A DNA stretch of 53,651 bases from Candidatus Gottesmanbacteria bacterium (GTDB lineage: Bacteria > Patescibacteriota > Microgenomatia > JACPZF01): assembly GCA_016195615.1 (NCBI GenBank), contig JACPZF010000015.1, forward strand, positions 1-53,651, read 5' to 3'. A program made the translations under genes and the position numbers. The notes beneath the pieces were generated by a model. That model saw only the letters and a list, made by a program, of their open reading frames with translations, did not search any database and had not been told where the DNA came from. Of this stretch, positions 15,825-22,687 are shown piece after piece; position 1 is the stretch's first letter, and the number at the start of each line of letters is the position of its first letter.

Positions 15825-17220
15825 AGTTTTACACCGGGACAAAAAAACAAAAGCGCGTAGCGGCATTGTTTCTACTCCTCATGGTTCCTTTGCGACGCCA
15901 GCCTTTCTTCCTGTCGGTACTCAGGCCGCGATAAAAGGCTTATCTCCGGAAGAAGTAGAGGCGACAAAAACAGAAGCTGTGCTTGCAAATACTTATCACT
16001 TATATCTTCGTCCCGGCCCGGAAGTAATCCAAAAACTTGGCGGTTTGCATAAATACATGAATTGGTCAGGACCGATTATGACCGATAGCGCTGGTTTTCA
16101 AGTTTTTTCTTTAGGATTTGGCATTGAACAGGAAGTAGGGAAAATGGTGCCGCTTTATGGCGGCAATTTAGTTTTAGGTGACCTAAGTAACCTAAGTCAC
16201 TTAGGTGACTTAGAGAAAGCCGTAATAGTCCGGACAAAGCTTTGCAAAATTGAAGAGGAAGGACCAACATTTGTTTCGCATCTCGACGGCAGTGTCCATT
16301 TTTTTCCGCCGGAGAAATCGATTGAGGTACAGATGAAACTGGGGGCTGATTTAATAGTTGCTCTCGATGAATGCACGAGCCCCTTACATAACTACGATTA
16401 CACTAAGGCGGCGATGGAACGGACACATAGATGGGAAGAACGCGCTTTGCGCGAATTTAATCGATTGTCATTCTGGGGAGGATCCGCCAGTTGGCGGAGA
16501 CGACTCCAGAATCCAACAAAAGATTCTGGACAAGTCCTTCGACCCCGAGTCTTTCGACCCCGAGCTCAAGACCGAGGGGCTCAGGACCGAGGGGCCAGAA
16601 TGACGAAAAAACAGGCGCTCTTTGGCGTAATACAAGGCGGGCCGTTTAAGGATTTGCGCCTTGAGTCGGCCAAGTTTGTCGCGAGTAAGGATTTCTTTGG
16701 TATCGCTATCGGTGGTGCTTTGATCAATACTCTTCAGATGATAAAAATTCTCCAATGGATACACCCTTTTTTACCTGAGGGAAAACCGCGCCACCTTTTT
16801 GGCATCGGCACGGTAGCGGAAATTTTTAGCGCGGTAGAAGAGGGAGTGGATATGTTTGACTGCGTCGTGCCGACGAGGCTTGGTAGAATGGGTCATATAT
16901 TAATAAGAAAGAGAGGGATAAAGAGTGAGGTTTTAAATAAGGAGGAGGAATATGCTTACAAGCCCGATACGTTTAGATTAGATATTACCAAGTCCTGCTT
17001 TTTAACCGATTCCAAACCCATTGATCCCGACTGCGGATGCTATACATGTAAAAACTTTTCCCGAGCTTATATCTGCCATCTATTTCGAAGTAGAGAATTA
17101 CTTGCCTATCGGCTGGCAACAATTCATAATTTATTTTTTATGCAGGAATTAATGGACGAAATAAGAAAGGGAATTAAAGAACAAAAATTATTGCAAGTAA
17201 AAAGAGAATGGTTGATGTGA
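15811..17220 (+). CDS. tgt: Queuine tRNA-ribosyltransferase (TGT) with two inserted repeat segments
   Basis: 469 residues against a usual 370-380. Core motifs are intact: TDSAGFQVFSLGFGIEQ, VALDECTSP, GVIQGG, AIGGA, the nucleophile region MFDCVVPTRLGR and the zinc site CGCYTC followed by His. It exchanges G34 for queuine or its precursor in tRNAs with GUN anticodons. Insert 1 (about 127-140, SNLSHLGDLEK) stems from a CCTAAGT/ACTTAGG tandem tract; insert 2 (about 219-265, from WGGSASWRRR to QDRGARM) is palindromic element A4. Both keep the frame. Confidence 0.95.
   Translation: MFSFKVLHRDKKTKARSGIVSTPHGSFATPAFLPVGTQAAIKGLSPEEVEATKTEAVLANTYHLYLRPGPEVIQKLGGLHKYMNWSGPIMTDSAGFQVFSLGFGIEQEVGKMVPLYGGNLVLGDLSNLSHLGDLEKAVIVRTKLCKIEEEGPTFVSHLDGSVHFFPPEKSIEVQMKLGADLIVALDECTSPLHNYDYTKAAMERTHRWEERALREFNRLSFWGGSASWRRRLQNPTKDSGQVLRPRVFRPRAQDRGAQDRGARMTKKQALFGVIQGGPFKDLRLESAKFVASKDFFGIAIGGALINTLQMIKILQWIHPFLPEGKPRHLFGIGTVAEIFSAVEEGVDMFDCVVPTRLGRMGHILIRKRGIKSEVLNKEEEYAYKPDTFRLDITKSCFLTDSKPIDPDCGCYTCKNFSRAYICHLFRSRELLAYRLATIHNLFFMQELMDEIRKGIKEQKLLQVKREWLM
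16467..16604. repeat. Palindromic element family A, copy 4, in frame within tgt, with a nested element
   Basis: Outer arms GTCATTCTGG/CCAGAATGAC and the inner pair CCAGAATC/GATTCTGGACAAG match the other copies. It carries a CCGCC/GGCGG hairpin on the left and, before the right arm, an extra insertion made of two TTCGACCCCGAG direct repeats and two GGACCGAGGGG-like repeats that can pair with them. Confidence 0.85.
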
Positions 17221-17224
17221 TATC

Positions 17225-17494
17225 TTAACCTTGAGCAACAGTAACCTGACCTAGCCACATAGGAAATGTTGGGCTATCTTTTATTACATTATTCGCCATA
17301 TTATTTACTAATCCGTCTTTATCCGAAGCCACGCATACAAATATCTCACCTGTATGTTTTCTTAATTCTTCAGCGGCTTCAGCATTAGAAACCGTAATTT
17401 GTCTTACCAGTGAACCTGAAAAGGTTTGTATATTTCCTTTAATCTTTACTTTTGTTTTTTTGCGTCCTTCCCTAAATTCAATACTAGGCGTCAT
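17225..17494 (-). CDS. Hypothetical protein, 89 residues
   Basis: A small soluble protein (MTPSIEFREGRKKTKVKIKG...) with alternating beta-like segments and a helix SNAEAAEELRKHTG. I do not recognise the family. It is convergent with tgt and begins 28 bases after a promoter whose spacer is a run of AAG repeats, so its expression may switch on and off with repeat number. Confidence 0.55.
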   Translation of the reverse strand: MTPSIEFREGRKKTKVKIKGNIQTFSGSLVRQITVSNAEAAEELRKHTGEIFVCVASDKDGLVNNMANNVIKDSPTFPMWLGQVTVAQG

Positions 17495-17522
17495 AAATGT
17501 TTTAAATTAATTAATCTGCGCT

Positions 17523-17554
17523 ATTGTACTTCTTCTTCTTCTTCTTCTTGTCAA
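17523..17554 (-). promoter_or_regulatory. Promoter with (AAG)7 repeat spacer, candidate phase-variable switch
   Basis: On the minus strand TTGACA (17549-17554), then AAG repeated seven times, then TACAAT (17523-17528). The spacer is 20 bases with seven repeats; six repeats would give the optimal 17. A related TTTGACAAGAAGAAGAA stretch lies at 18083-18099 with three repeats and no good -10. Confidence 0.6.
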
Positions 17555-17596
17555 ATCAAGCCAAAAAGAATCTATCCGAAAAGACAAGATAGAAAT

Positions 17597-18110
17597 TTAA
17601 CTTGTCACAAAACACTGCTCGAGCAGTAAGTTGTGACAGTTCTGATTAAAGGTATTGGGAAATGATGCAATGTTGCCGCGCCCGTGGAGAAGAAGGTGCT
17701 GAAGGGGTGGCTGGGCTGGTGCCTTAATAGCGTGATAGATAAGAATTAGATCATTAATCCTTGGTAACGCTATGTAATGCTGACCCATTAACACGATATA
17801 TATCTCTATACGATTTACTTTGCCTGTTGTAGAACCATTTTTAGCATTATCAAGAACTATTTCAGTAACTACTTTACTCAGATGTGGATCTAAGTTTTAA
17901 CTGCTTCTTTTACCTGCTCGTCCGTGCCTTCAATTTTAAGATCTACTCCTCCGCAAGGACGAGTTAAGCCAATCTCATGAACAAATACGTTTCCATCTAC
18001 ATGTACACTGCTACCATCAAAAAAATTATATCTGGTGTTATAAATATTATTAAAGGTTAAATGTAAGAAAAAACTATTCTTCTTCTTGTCAAATACAACT
18101 GGTTTTATCT
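17597..18110 (-). pseudogene. Frameshifted hypothetical gene
   Basis: An open frame without a clear start runs from about 18110 (KPVVFDKKKNSFF... VHVDGNVFVHEIGLTRPCGG... EQVKEAVK) to a stop near 17896. If one A is added to the A4 run just before that stop, it continues as NLDPHLSKVVTEIVLDNAKN...VNRIEIYIVLMG to 17597. I do not recognise it. The upstream TTGACAAGAAGAAG resembles the repeat promoter at 17523. The tail after about 17760 may be out of frame, because another frame gives a Ser/Pro-rich end. Either a decaying gene or a read error. Confidence 0.35.
17603..17638. repeat. Interrupted palindrome with perfect 14-base centre
   Basis: TGTCACAA and TTGTGACA flank a perfect palindrome ACTGCTCGAGCAGT (17614-17627). 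No T run follows. It overlaps the presumed end of the frameshifted hypothetical gene. Confidence 0.7.
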
Positions 18111-18134
18111 ATACTATTATTGAAAGACAGTATA

Positions 18135-18254
18135 GTCCGCCAAAACTTACTTCAAGTCTTTTCAGTTCTATTCGAACACGACTTGAAGAGCGTTTTTAGG
18201 CGGACCTAAGAAAGCGTAAATTCTCCGCCGACTGGCGGATCATTAACGCTTTCT
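18135..18254. repeat. Two adjacent long stem-loops upstream of a 45-residue gene
   Basis: First (18135-18205): GTCCGCC/GGCGGAC plus AAAA/TTTT plus CTTCAAGTC/GACTTGAAG around a 21-base loop. Second (18209-18254): AGAAAGCGT/ACGCTTTCT enclosing TCCGCC/GGCGGA. They end a few bases before the ribosome site of the next gene, so they would form the 5' leader or separate it from upstream transcription. Confidence 0.75.
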
Positions 18255-18270
18255 AAGGGGGGTGAAGAAT

Positions 18271-18408
18271 ATGCCAGGATTTGGCGGCGATTTTCGAAAA
18301 AACGAAAAGAAAAAAATCTCGAAAAAAGAGCTCGAGGAAAAAGCCAAAAAAATGACGGCGCAAAAACCCTACGTTTTAGCGCTACCGAAATTGGTAAAAG
18401 AAAAATAA
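18271..18408 (+). CDS. Small highly basic protein, 45 residues
   Basis: MPGFGGDFRKNEKKKISKK followed by a charged helix and ALPKLVKEK. About 40 percent Lys/Arg; it could bind nucleic acid or the ribosome. A very strong GGGGGTGA ribosome site eight bases before the ATG supports it, and it lies 10 bases before the LytR_C gene on the same strand. Unknown family. Confidence 0.7.
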   Translation: MPGFGGDFRKNEKKKISKKELEEKAKKMTAQKPYVLALPKLVKEK

Positions 18409-18418
18409 TTCCACTGCC

Positions 18419-19402
18419 ATGACAAATCGACAAAAGAGACCCAAAGTTATTTTTTGGCGGTTTTTCTTAATATTAATTCCGATCTTAGGGATCATGCTTT
18501 TAAAGCTTCTTTTTTTCCGTGGTTTATGGCAAAATCTTGGTAGAACGACGATTGTTTTTAACACCATCCCCATTCTGATTGTCTCTTTAAATCACGAAAA
18601 TAATTCCGCCCAAATCCTTTCTCTGCCTACGACTGCGGAAATCGACGTGGTTGAAGGATACGGAAAATACCGCGCCGGAAAAATTTACAGTTTGGATAAA
18701 CTGGAAAAAAAAGAGGGAAAATTGTTTATTAACTCTTTTTCTAGGGGACTTGGGGTTCCCATAGACGGCTTTGTCTCTTATGCGGACAATACGATAATAA
18801 GCGATGAAAATCAGTTAACAAAAGAAGATATCGCCCGATACAAACAAAAGCTCTTTAGTCCTGATTTTTTTCTTCATCTTTTTTGGCAAAAAGGCTCTTT
18901 AGTTGCTACTAATTTAACGATCGTCGATTATATCAGGAGCTTTATCTTCTTATCCGGAGTGAGGCCAAATAAAATAGATTTTATTAATCTCTTCCGCGAA
19001 GGGGCATTTGCAAATATTACCTTGCCGGATCAAACTAAATCCCTAGCAACCGACTACCAAAAAATCGACGGCATTACCCGCGAAACATTTAACGAACAGC
19101 CAGTAGTTTTTGAAAATCTCAAGGTAGAAGTTTTAAACAGCACCGATTACGAAGGATTAGCAGATGAGGTGGCTAGAATTATTTCTCACCTGGGAGCAGC
19201 GGTTCTAAGTACCGGCAACGATAGCGAAAAAGTAGAGGGATGCAAAATTTATATTGCCAAGACCCTGGCTAAAACCTATACGGTTAAAAGACTGCAAGGT
19301 TTTTTTCACTGCCAACTCTCCCTTGAGAAAAGAGCCGCAACGCGAACCGACCTTAGCCTTATTTTGGGAGAAAAGATAAAGAAGGAATTTAGAACTCACT
19401 AG
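18419..19402 (+). CDS. Membrane-anchored protein with LytR C-terminal (LytR_C) domain
   Basis: 327 residues: basic N-terminus, one membrane helix (FWRFFLILIPILGIMLLKLLFF), an LCP-like but reduced middle region (ILSLPTTAEIDVVEGYGKYRAGKIYSL), and a C-terminal LytR_C domain from about residue 238 (VEVLNSTDYEGLADEVARII, LSTGNDSEKVEGCKIYI). Related proteins attach polymers to the cell wall or act near peptidoglycan, but the arginines of active LCP enzymes are not clear, so activity is doubtful. It ends one base before the convergent TPR gene. Confidence 0.75.
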   Translation: MTNRQKRPKVIFWRFFLILIPILGIMLLKLLFFRGLWQNLGRTTIVFNTIPILIVSLNHENNSAQILSLPTTAEIDVVEGYGKYRAGKIYSLDKLEKKEGKLFINSFSRGLGVPIDGFVSYADNTIISDENQLTKEDIARYKQKLFSPDFFLHLFWQKGSLVATNLTIVDYIRSFIFLSGVRPNKIDFINLFREGAFANITLPDQTKSLATDYQKIDGITRETFNEQPVVFENLKVEVLNSTDYEGLADEVARIISHLGAAVLSTGNDSEKVEGCKIYIAKTLAKTYTVKRLQGFFHCQLSLEKRAATRTDLSLILGEKIKKEFRTH

Positions 19403-20176
19403 TTAGTCGTCTTCATCTTCGTTTTCCTCGGTTTCTTCGGAAGTTGCCAATTCCTGGGGTATAAAGCTATCGGGTTTTCCCGATTTAGTAATAGAGGGAA
19501 GTTGACCGACTGTTTCGGTCGGAGCATTAATCACGAGATATTCATGTTCATTGGCTCCGAGCGGAAACGTTGGTTGATTATTTAATCTTTTGCTTCTTTC
19601 TACTTCCCGGATGAGTACGGCAACACTATTCTTTTCCACACTTTTGGCAAAACAATCGTATTTATAACCAGCTTTCATAAATCTGGTGAGACGGTATGAT
19701 AAATCATCAGGTAGGGCGCCGATATAGGCGTTGCGATCAGAAGTAGAGACAAAAACGGCTTTTCTTTTAAGGGATAATTCTAACTTCTGCATCGGCGAGA
19801 CAGAAAGAATCTGGGAAGCGGGAGCTAGATTAATTAAACTGACTAATTTCGTTTTTCCCGGTTCTTCGAGGAAAATATCAATATTAGTGCTTTGAATATT
19901 CGCGGTTGCTGGTTTTTCTTCCAGATGGCGATTTTTTAAGATTTCGACGTTTCTGGCCGCAATAACATTATATTTATCAATCTTTAAGACCTTTTTGTAA
20001 GTGGCGATAGATTTCTTACTGTTGCCCAGTAATTTATGGGCTTGAGCGATACGATTTAAGACTTCGCAGTTCTGATTATCAGTTTTGAGAATTTGGAGGT
20101 TTAACTTTAGGGCATCTTGCCAGTTTCCCGACATTGCCGAAGCTATGGCGGAACTTTTGAGGGCTTGGTTGTCCAT
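19403..20176 (-). CDS. TPR-containing protein with acidic C-terminal tail
   Basis: 257 residues. The first ~80 hold two tetratricopeptide-like repeats (WQDALKLNLQILKTDNQNCE, LLGNSKKSIATYKKVLKIDK). The middle is an unrecognised domain (NRFMKAGYKYDCFAKSVEKN region) and the last ten residues are almost all Glu and Asp. Probably a cytoplasmic adaptor. The promoter places the -10 box six bases before the ATG, so the mRNA may begin at the start codon. Confidence 0.7.
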   Translation of the reverse strand: MDNQALKSSAIASAMSGNWQDALKLNLQILKTDNQNCEVLNRIAQAHKLLGNSKKSIATYKKVLKIDKYNVIAARNVEILKNRHLEEKPATANIQSTNIDIFLEEPGKTKLVSLINLAPASQILSVSPMQKLELSLKRKAVFVSTSDRNAYIGALPDDLSYRLTRFMKAGYKYDCFAKSVEKNSVAVLIREVERSKRLNNQPTFPLGANEHEYLVINAPTETVGQLPSITKSGKPDSFIPQELATSEETEENEDEDD

Positions 20177-20182
20177 GGCGGA

Positions 20183-20211
20183 AGTTTAGAAATATGGCTA
20201 TCAAAAGTCAA
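20183..20211 (-). promoter_or_regulatory. Promoter of the TPR gene, leaderless
   Basis: On the minus strand TTGACT, 17 bases, TAAACT, then six bases to the ATG at 20176. Confidence 0.65.
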
Positions 20212-20254
20212 GAGGAGGTTTTCCTTTAAGCTGTAAATTTGAATAAGATCGGTA

Positions 20255-20260
20255 TATAAT
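20255..20260 (+). promoter_or_regulatory. -10 box upstream of yebC
   Basis: Perfect TATAAT with a weak -35 (TGTAAA, 17 bases upstream). The leader of about 30 bases consists of TTAGAAA-type tandem repeats and lacks a ribosome site. Confidence 0.5.
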
Positions 20261-20295
20261 TAGAAATTAGTAATTAGAAATTAAAAATTTTCGTT

Positions 20296-21027
20296 ATGTC
20301 CGGTCATTCCAAGTGGTCGCAAATCAAAAGGCAAAAAGGTCTAGCCGACGCGAAACGAGGGCAAATTTTTACTAAACTTGGCAACGCGTTAACAATTGCT
20401 GTCAAAGAGGGTGGGGGAATTGTTGATCCAGAGAGCAACTTCAAACTTCGTCTGGTCATCGAAATTGCCAAACAGGCCAACATGCCTAAGGAAAATATTC
20501 AAAGGGCCCTAGACCGGGCTTTGGGCAAGGGAGAAGAAGGCGAACTGGAGGAAGTTTTTTACGAAGGTTTCGGACCCCAAAATATCAGCGTCATGGTGGA
20601 AGCCGTCACGGATAACCGTTTGCGTACCCAAGCCGGAGTTAAAAATTTCTTTGATAAATCAGGGGGTAGGCTGGGAAGCTTTGGTTCGGTTTCCTACCTT
20701 TTTCAAAAAAGCGGGCTGATTATAGCGGCTAAGGAGGGCAAAACACCAGAAGAAGTTTTTCTCCTCGCGGCCGATTTGGGCGCAAAAGAGGTGGAGGAGG
20801 GGGAAGAGATTGAAATTTATACCAAGCCTGGTGAACTTCATAATATCAAAAAAGCCCTCGAAGACAAAGGAATTAAAGTTTTATCGGCAGAATTAATCAT
20901 GAAACCAACAACTTTAATAGAAATAACAAATAGAGAACATGCTGATAAGATCATTTCCTTTCTGGCAGGCTTGGAGGATCTGGATGATGTTCAAAAAGTG
21001 TACTCAAATGTGGATATTCTAGTATAG
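20296..21027 (+). CDS. YebC/PmpR-family protein
   Basis: 243 residues, complete. Signature N-terminus SGHSKWSQIKRQKGLADAKR, then the acidic middle (EEVFYEGFGPQNISVMVEAV, TDNRLRT, GSFGSVSYLF) and a C-terminal ferredoxin-like part. The family includes DNA-binding regulators and, in recent work, factors that help ribosomes through proline-rich stretches. Followed after 32 bases by a membrane protein gene. Confidence 0.95.
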   Translation: MSGHSKWSQIKRQKGLADAKRGQIFTKLGNALTIAVKEGGGIVDPESNFKLRLVIEIAKQANMPKENIQRALDRALGKGEEGELEEVFYEGFGPQNISVMVEAVTDNRLRTQAGVKNFFDKSGGRLGSFGSVSYLFQKSGLIIAAKEGKTPEEVFLLAADLGAKEVEEGEEIEIYTKPGELHNIKKALEDKGIKVLSAELIMKPTTLIEITNREHADKIISFLAGLEDLDDVQKVYSNVDILV

Positions 21028-21059
21028 AAGATTGAAAGTAGAAGGTTGAAGGTAGAAAG

Positions 21060-21866
21060 ATGCGAAAAATCAGATTCAAATTAAGTAATTTTAACTTCTC
21101 TAAAAGACAAATTTTTGTCATATCGACCTTGCTTTTGACATTGGGTTTAATCGCCACGCAACTTCTGCCGACAGCATTTCGTTATCCTTCAGTCCTACTT
21201 CTTGGTTTTTTCTCATTTCTTTTTTCAGCTTTTTGCCTTCGCGAAGACCTGTCTAAACACGAATGGCTAACTCTTTTAACTCTGCCGACGCTCTTTACCC
21301 TTGGTGTTTCTTATTTTTATTTTCTTCTGCCGGTGCGCTGGATTACCAGGCTGCCGGTAGCCGTCTTTTACGCCCTGGGCTACTACGGCGTGCTTTTAAC
21401 GGAAAATATTTTTAACGTTTCCGCGGGCCGGACAATTCAGCTCATTAGGGCAGCCCAAACTGTGGGTTTTTATCTCACCCTGATTACTTGTTTTTTGTTT
21501 TTGGACCTGCTGTTTTCTCTGCATCTTCCTTTTTTTGTTAACTTTTTGCTTGCCTTTATGGCCTTAACACTTCTTTTTGTACAATATTTTTGGTCAGTGC
21601 GCCTGACGGATAAAGTAGAGAGGATGGTTTGGATTTATGCCATAAGTTTGGCTTTTGCCGCCTCGCAAATTGCTTTAGCCATCTCATTTTGGCCAGTGAG
21701 GACGCTTACATCTTCGCTTTTCTTAAGCAGCATCTTCTATGCTTTCTTAGGCATCGGCGGCTATGAATTGCAGGATAGGCTTTTTAAGCGCGTCGCCTTA
21801 GAATTTATTACTGTTCCTGTTTTTGTTTTCATTTTAATGTTCGTGACGACTTCTTGGACGTCATAA
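21060..21866 (+). CDS. Polytopic membrane protein of unknown function
   Basis: 268 residues with about eight hydrophobic helices and no soluble domain; the longest polar stretch is LREDLSKHEW. I do not recognise a catalytic motif. It begins after a GAAGGTAGA-type repeat tract and follows yebC, probably in one transcript. Its stop is followed at once by a GAGTCTGACTC hairpin and an A/T run that may be a terminator. Confidence 0.7.
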   Translation: MRKIRFKLSNFNFSKRQIFVISTLLLTLGLIATQLLPTAFRYPSVLLLGFFSFLFSAFCLREDLSKHEWLTLLTLPTLFTLGVSYFYFLLPVRWITRLPVAVFYALGYYGVLLTENIFNVSAGRTIQLIRAAQTVGFYLTLITCFLFLDLLFSLHLPFFVNFLLAFMALTLLFVQYFWSVRLTDKVERMVWIYAISLAFAASQIALAISFWPVRTLTSSLFLSSIFYAFLGIGGYELQDRLFKRVALEFITVPVFVFILMFVTTSWTS

Positions 21867-22687
21867 TCGAGTCTGACTCGATAAAATTTTTCCGCCAGAC
21901 TAAAAGTAGAGAAGAGGGAAGCTCCAAAAGGCCATAATTGTATCCTATAGTTGATGATACAGTTTGATATATGTCTTGGCCTATAGTTTTCACGAAAATA
22001 TCGTAATTTTTCACGAAAATAAAAATTATCAATGCCAAGGCCTAAGTGCTTCTTCCTTAAATAAAGAGACATAACTCCACGAAGTAGTGTGTAGAGCTTC
22101 AAAAATGAAGGATTAGACTGTCTTTATGCTCCAAAAACATGCTATGCACGTAGCAACATAAAAAACCCGAAAAGATGTCGGTGGATAAATCAAGATACTT
22201 GGCCTTGAAAATAGCGGTTTAGGGCGTATTAATAATCTAAATTAAAGGCACCAGAGACTAACGCGAAAGGAGTGTGATATCTGATGATATTTGTATTTTA
22301 ATACTTTAATACTTTAATTCTTTAATTCGTTAATTCGTTAATTCGTTAATTCTCATACGTGCTGAGGTAGTGGACATCATATCCTCTTATAAAATAACCC
22401 CTTTAGATTTTTGGGAGACAAACCCTTGACAGGGAACGGTAAGTCTGATAAAGTTATCATGTCGCACAAGAATACTTTTGCGACATGTATGGTGGCCGGT
22501 TTCGAGGGAAGTGATGAAATAAAATTTCTAATTACTAATTTCTAATTTCTAAAAAATTTGTGTAAAATATTTAATATGACCAATTTCCTAGCAATTTCTC
22601 TGCTTTTTAGCCATTCCTCCCAAAAGCCGATTTTAGCCTCAAGCGGCTTCTCTAGGCCTTTTTTACTTCCCTGCCACAAGGAGACAT
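21867..22687 (+). other. Gene-free structured region between the YebC operon and xerC
   Basis: No convincing gene. It starts with a hairpin (ATCGAGT/ACTCGAT, 21863-21879) followed by AAAATTTTT. Features beyond: two direct repeats TTTTCACGAAAATA (about 21983 and 22010), small stems (GCTTC/GAAGG near 22098, TGCT/AGCA near 22140), a CAGAGACTAACGCG segment at 22245 that faintly recalls the P7 motif of group I introns, a (TTAATTCG)4 tract at 22294-22352, a promoter-like TTGACA-17-TAAAGT at 22426-22454, a strong stem ATGTCGCA/TGCGACAT at 22459-22486, and an AATTTCT tract. Just before xerC, alternative stems AAGCCG/CGGCTT and GCCT/AGGC plus T6 could act as an attenuator. A non-coding RNA is plausible but unassigned. 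Confidence 0.4.

Noticed and set aside
21761..22102. Minus-strand open frames of 113 and 69 codons in the gap
   Set aside because: They lack ribosome sites and promoters, run into the antisense of the membrane gene, and show no protein-like pattern I trust.
22100..22560. tmRNA, RNase P RNA or group I intron in the gap before xerC
   Set aside because: GGTTTCGA near 22495 recalls the tmRNA 5' end and CAGAGACTA near 22245 recalls a group I P7, but the T-arm and CCA end, the GAGGAAA/ACAGAAA motifs of RNase P, and the pairing TAGTC partner are all absent.
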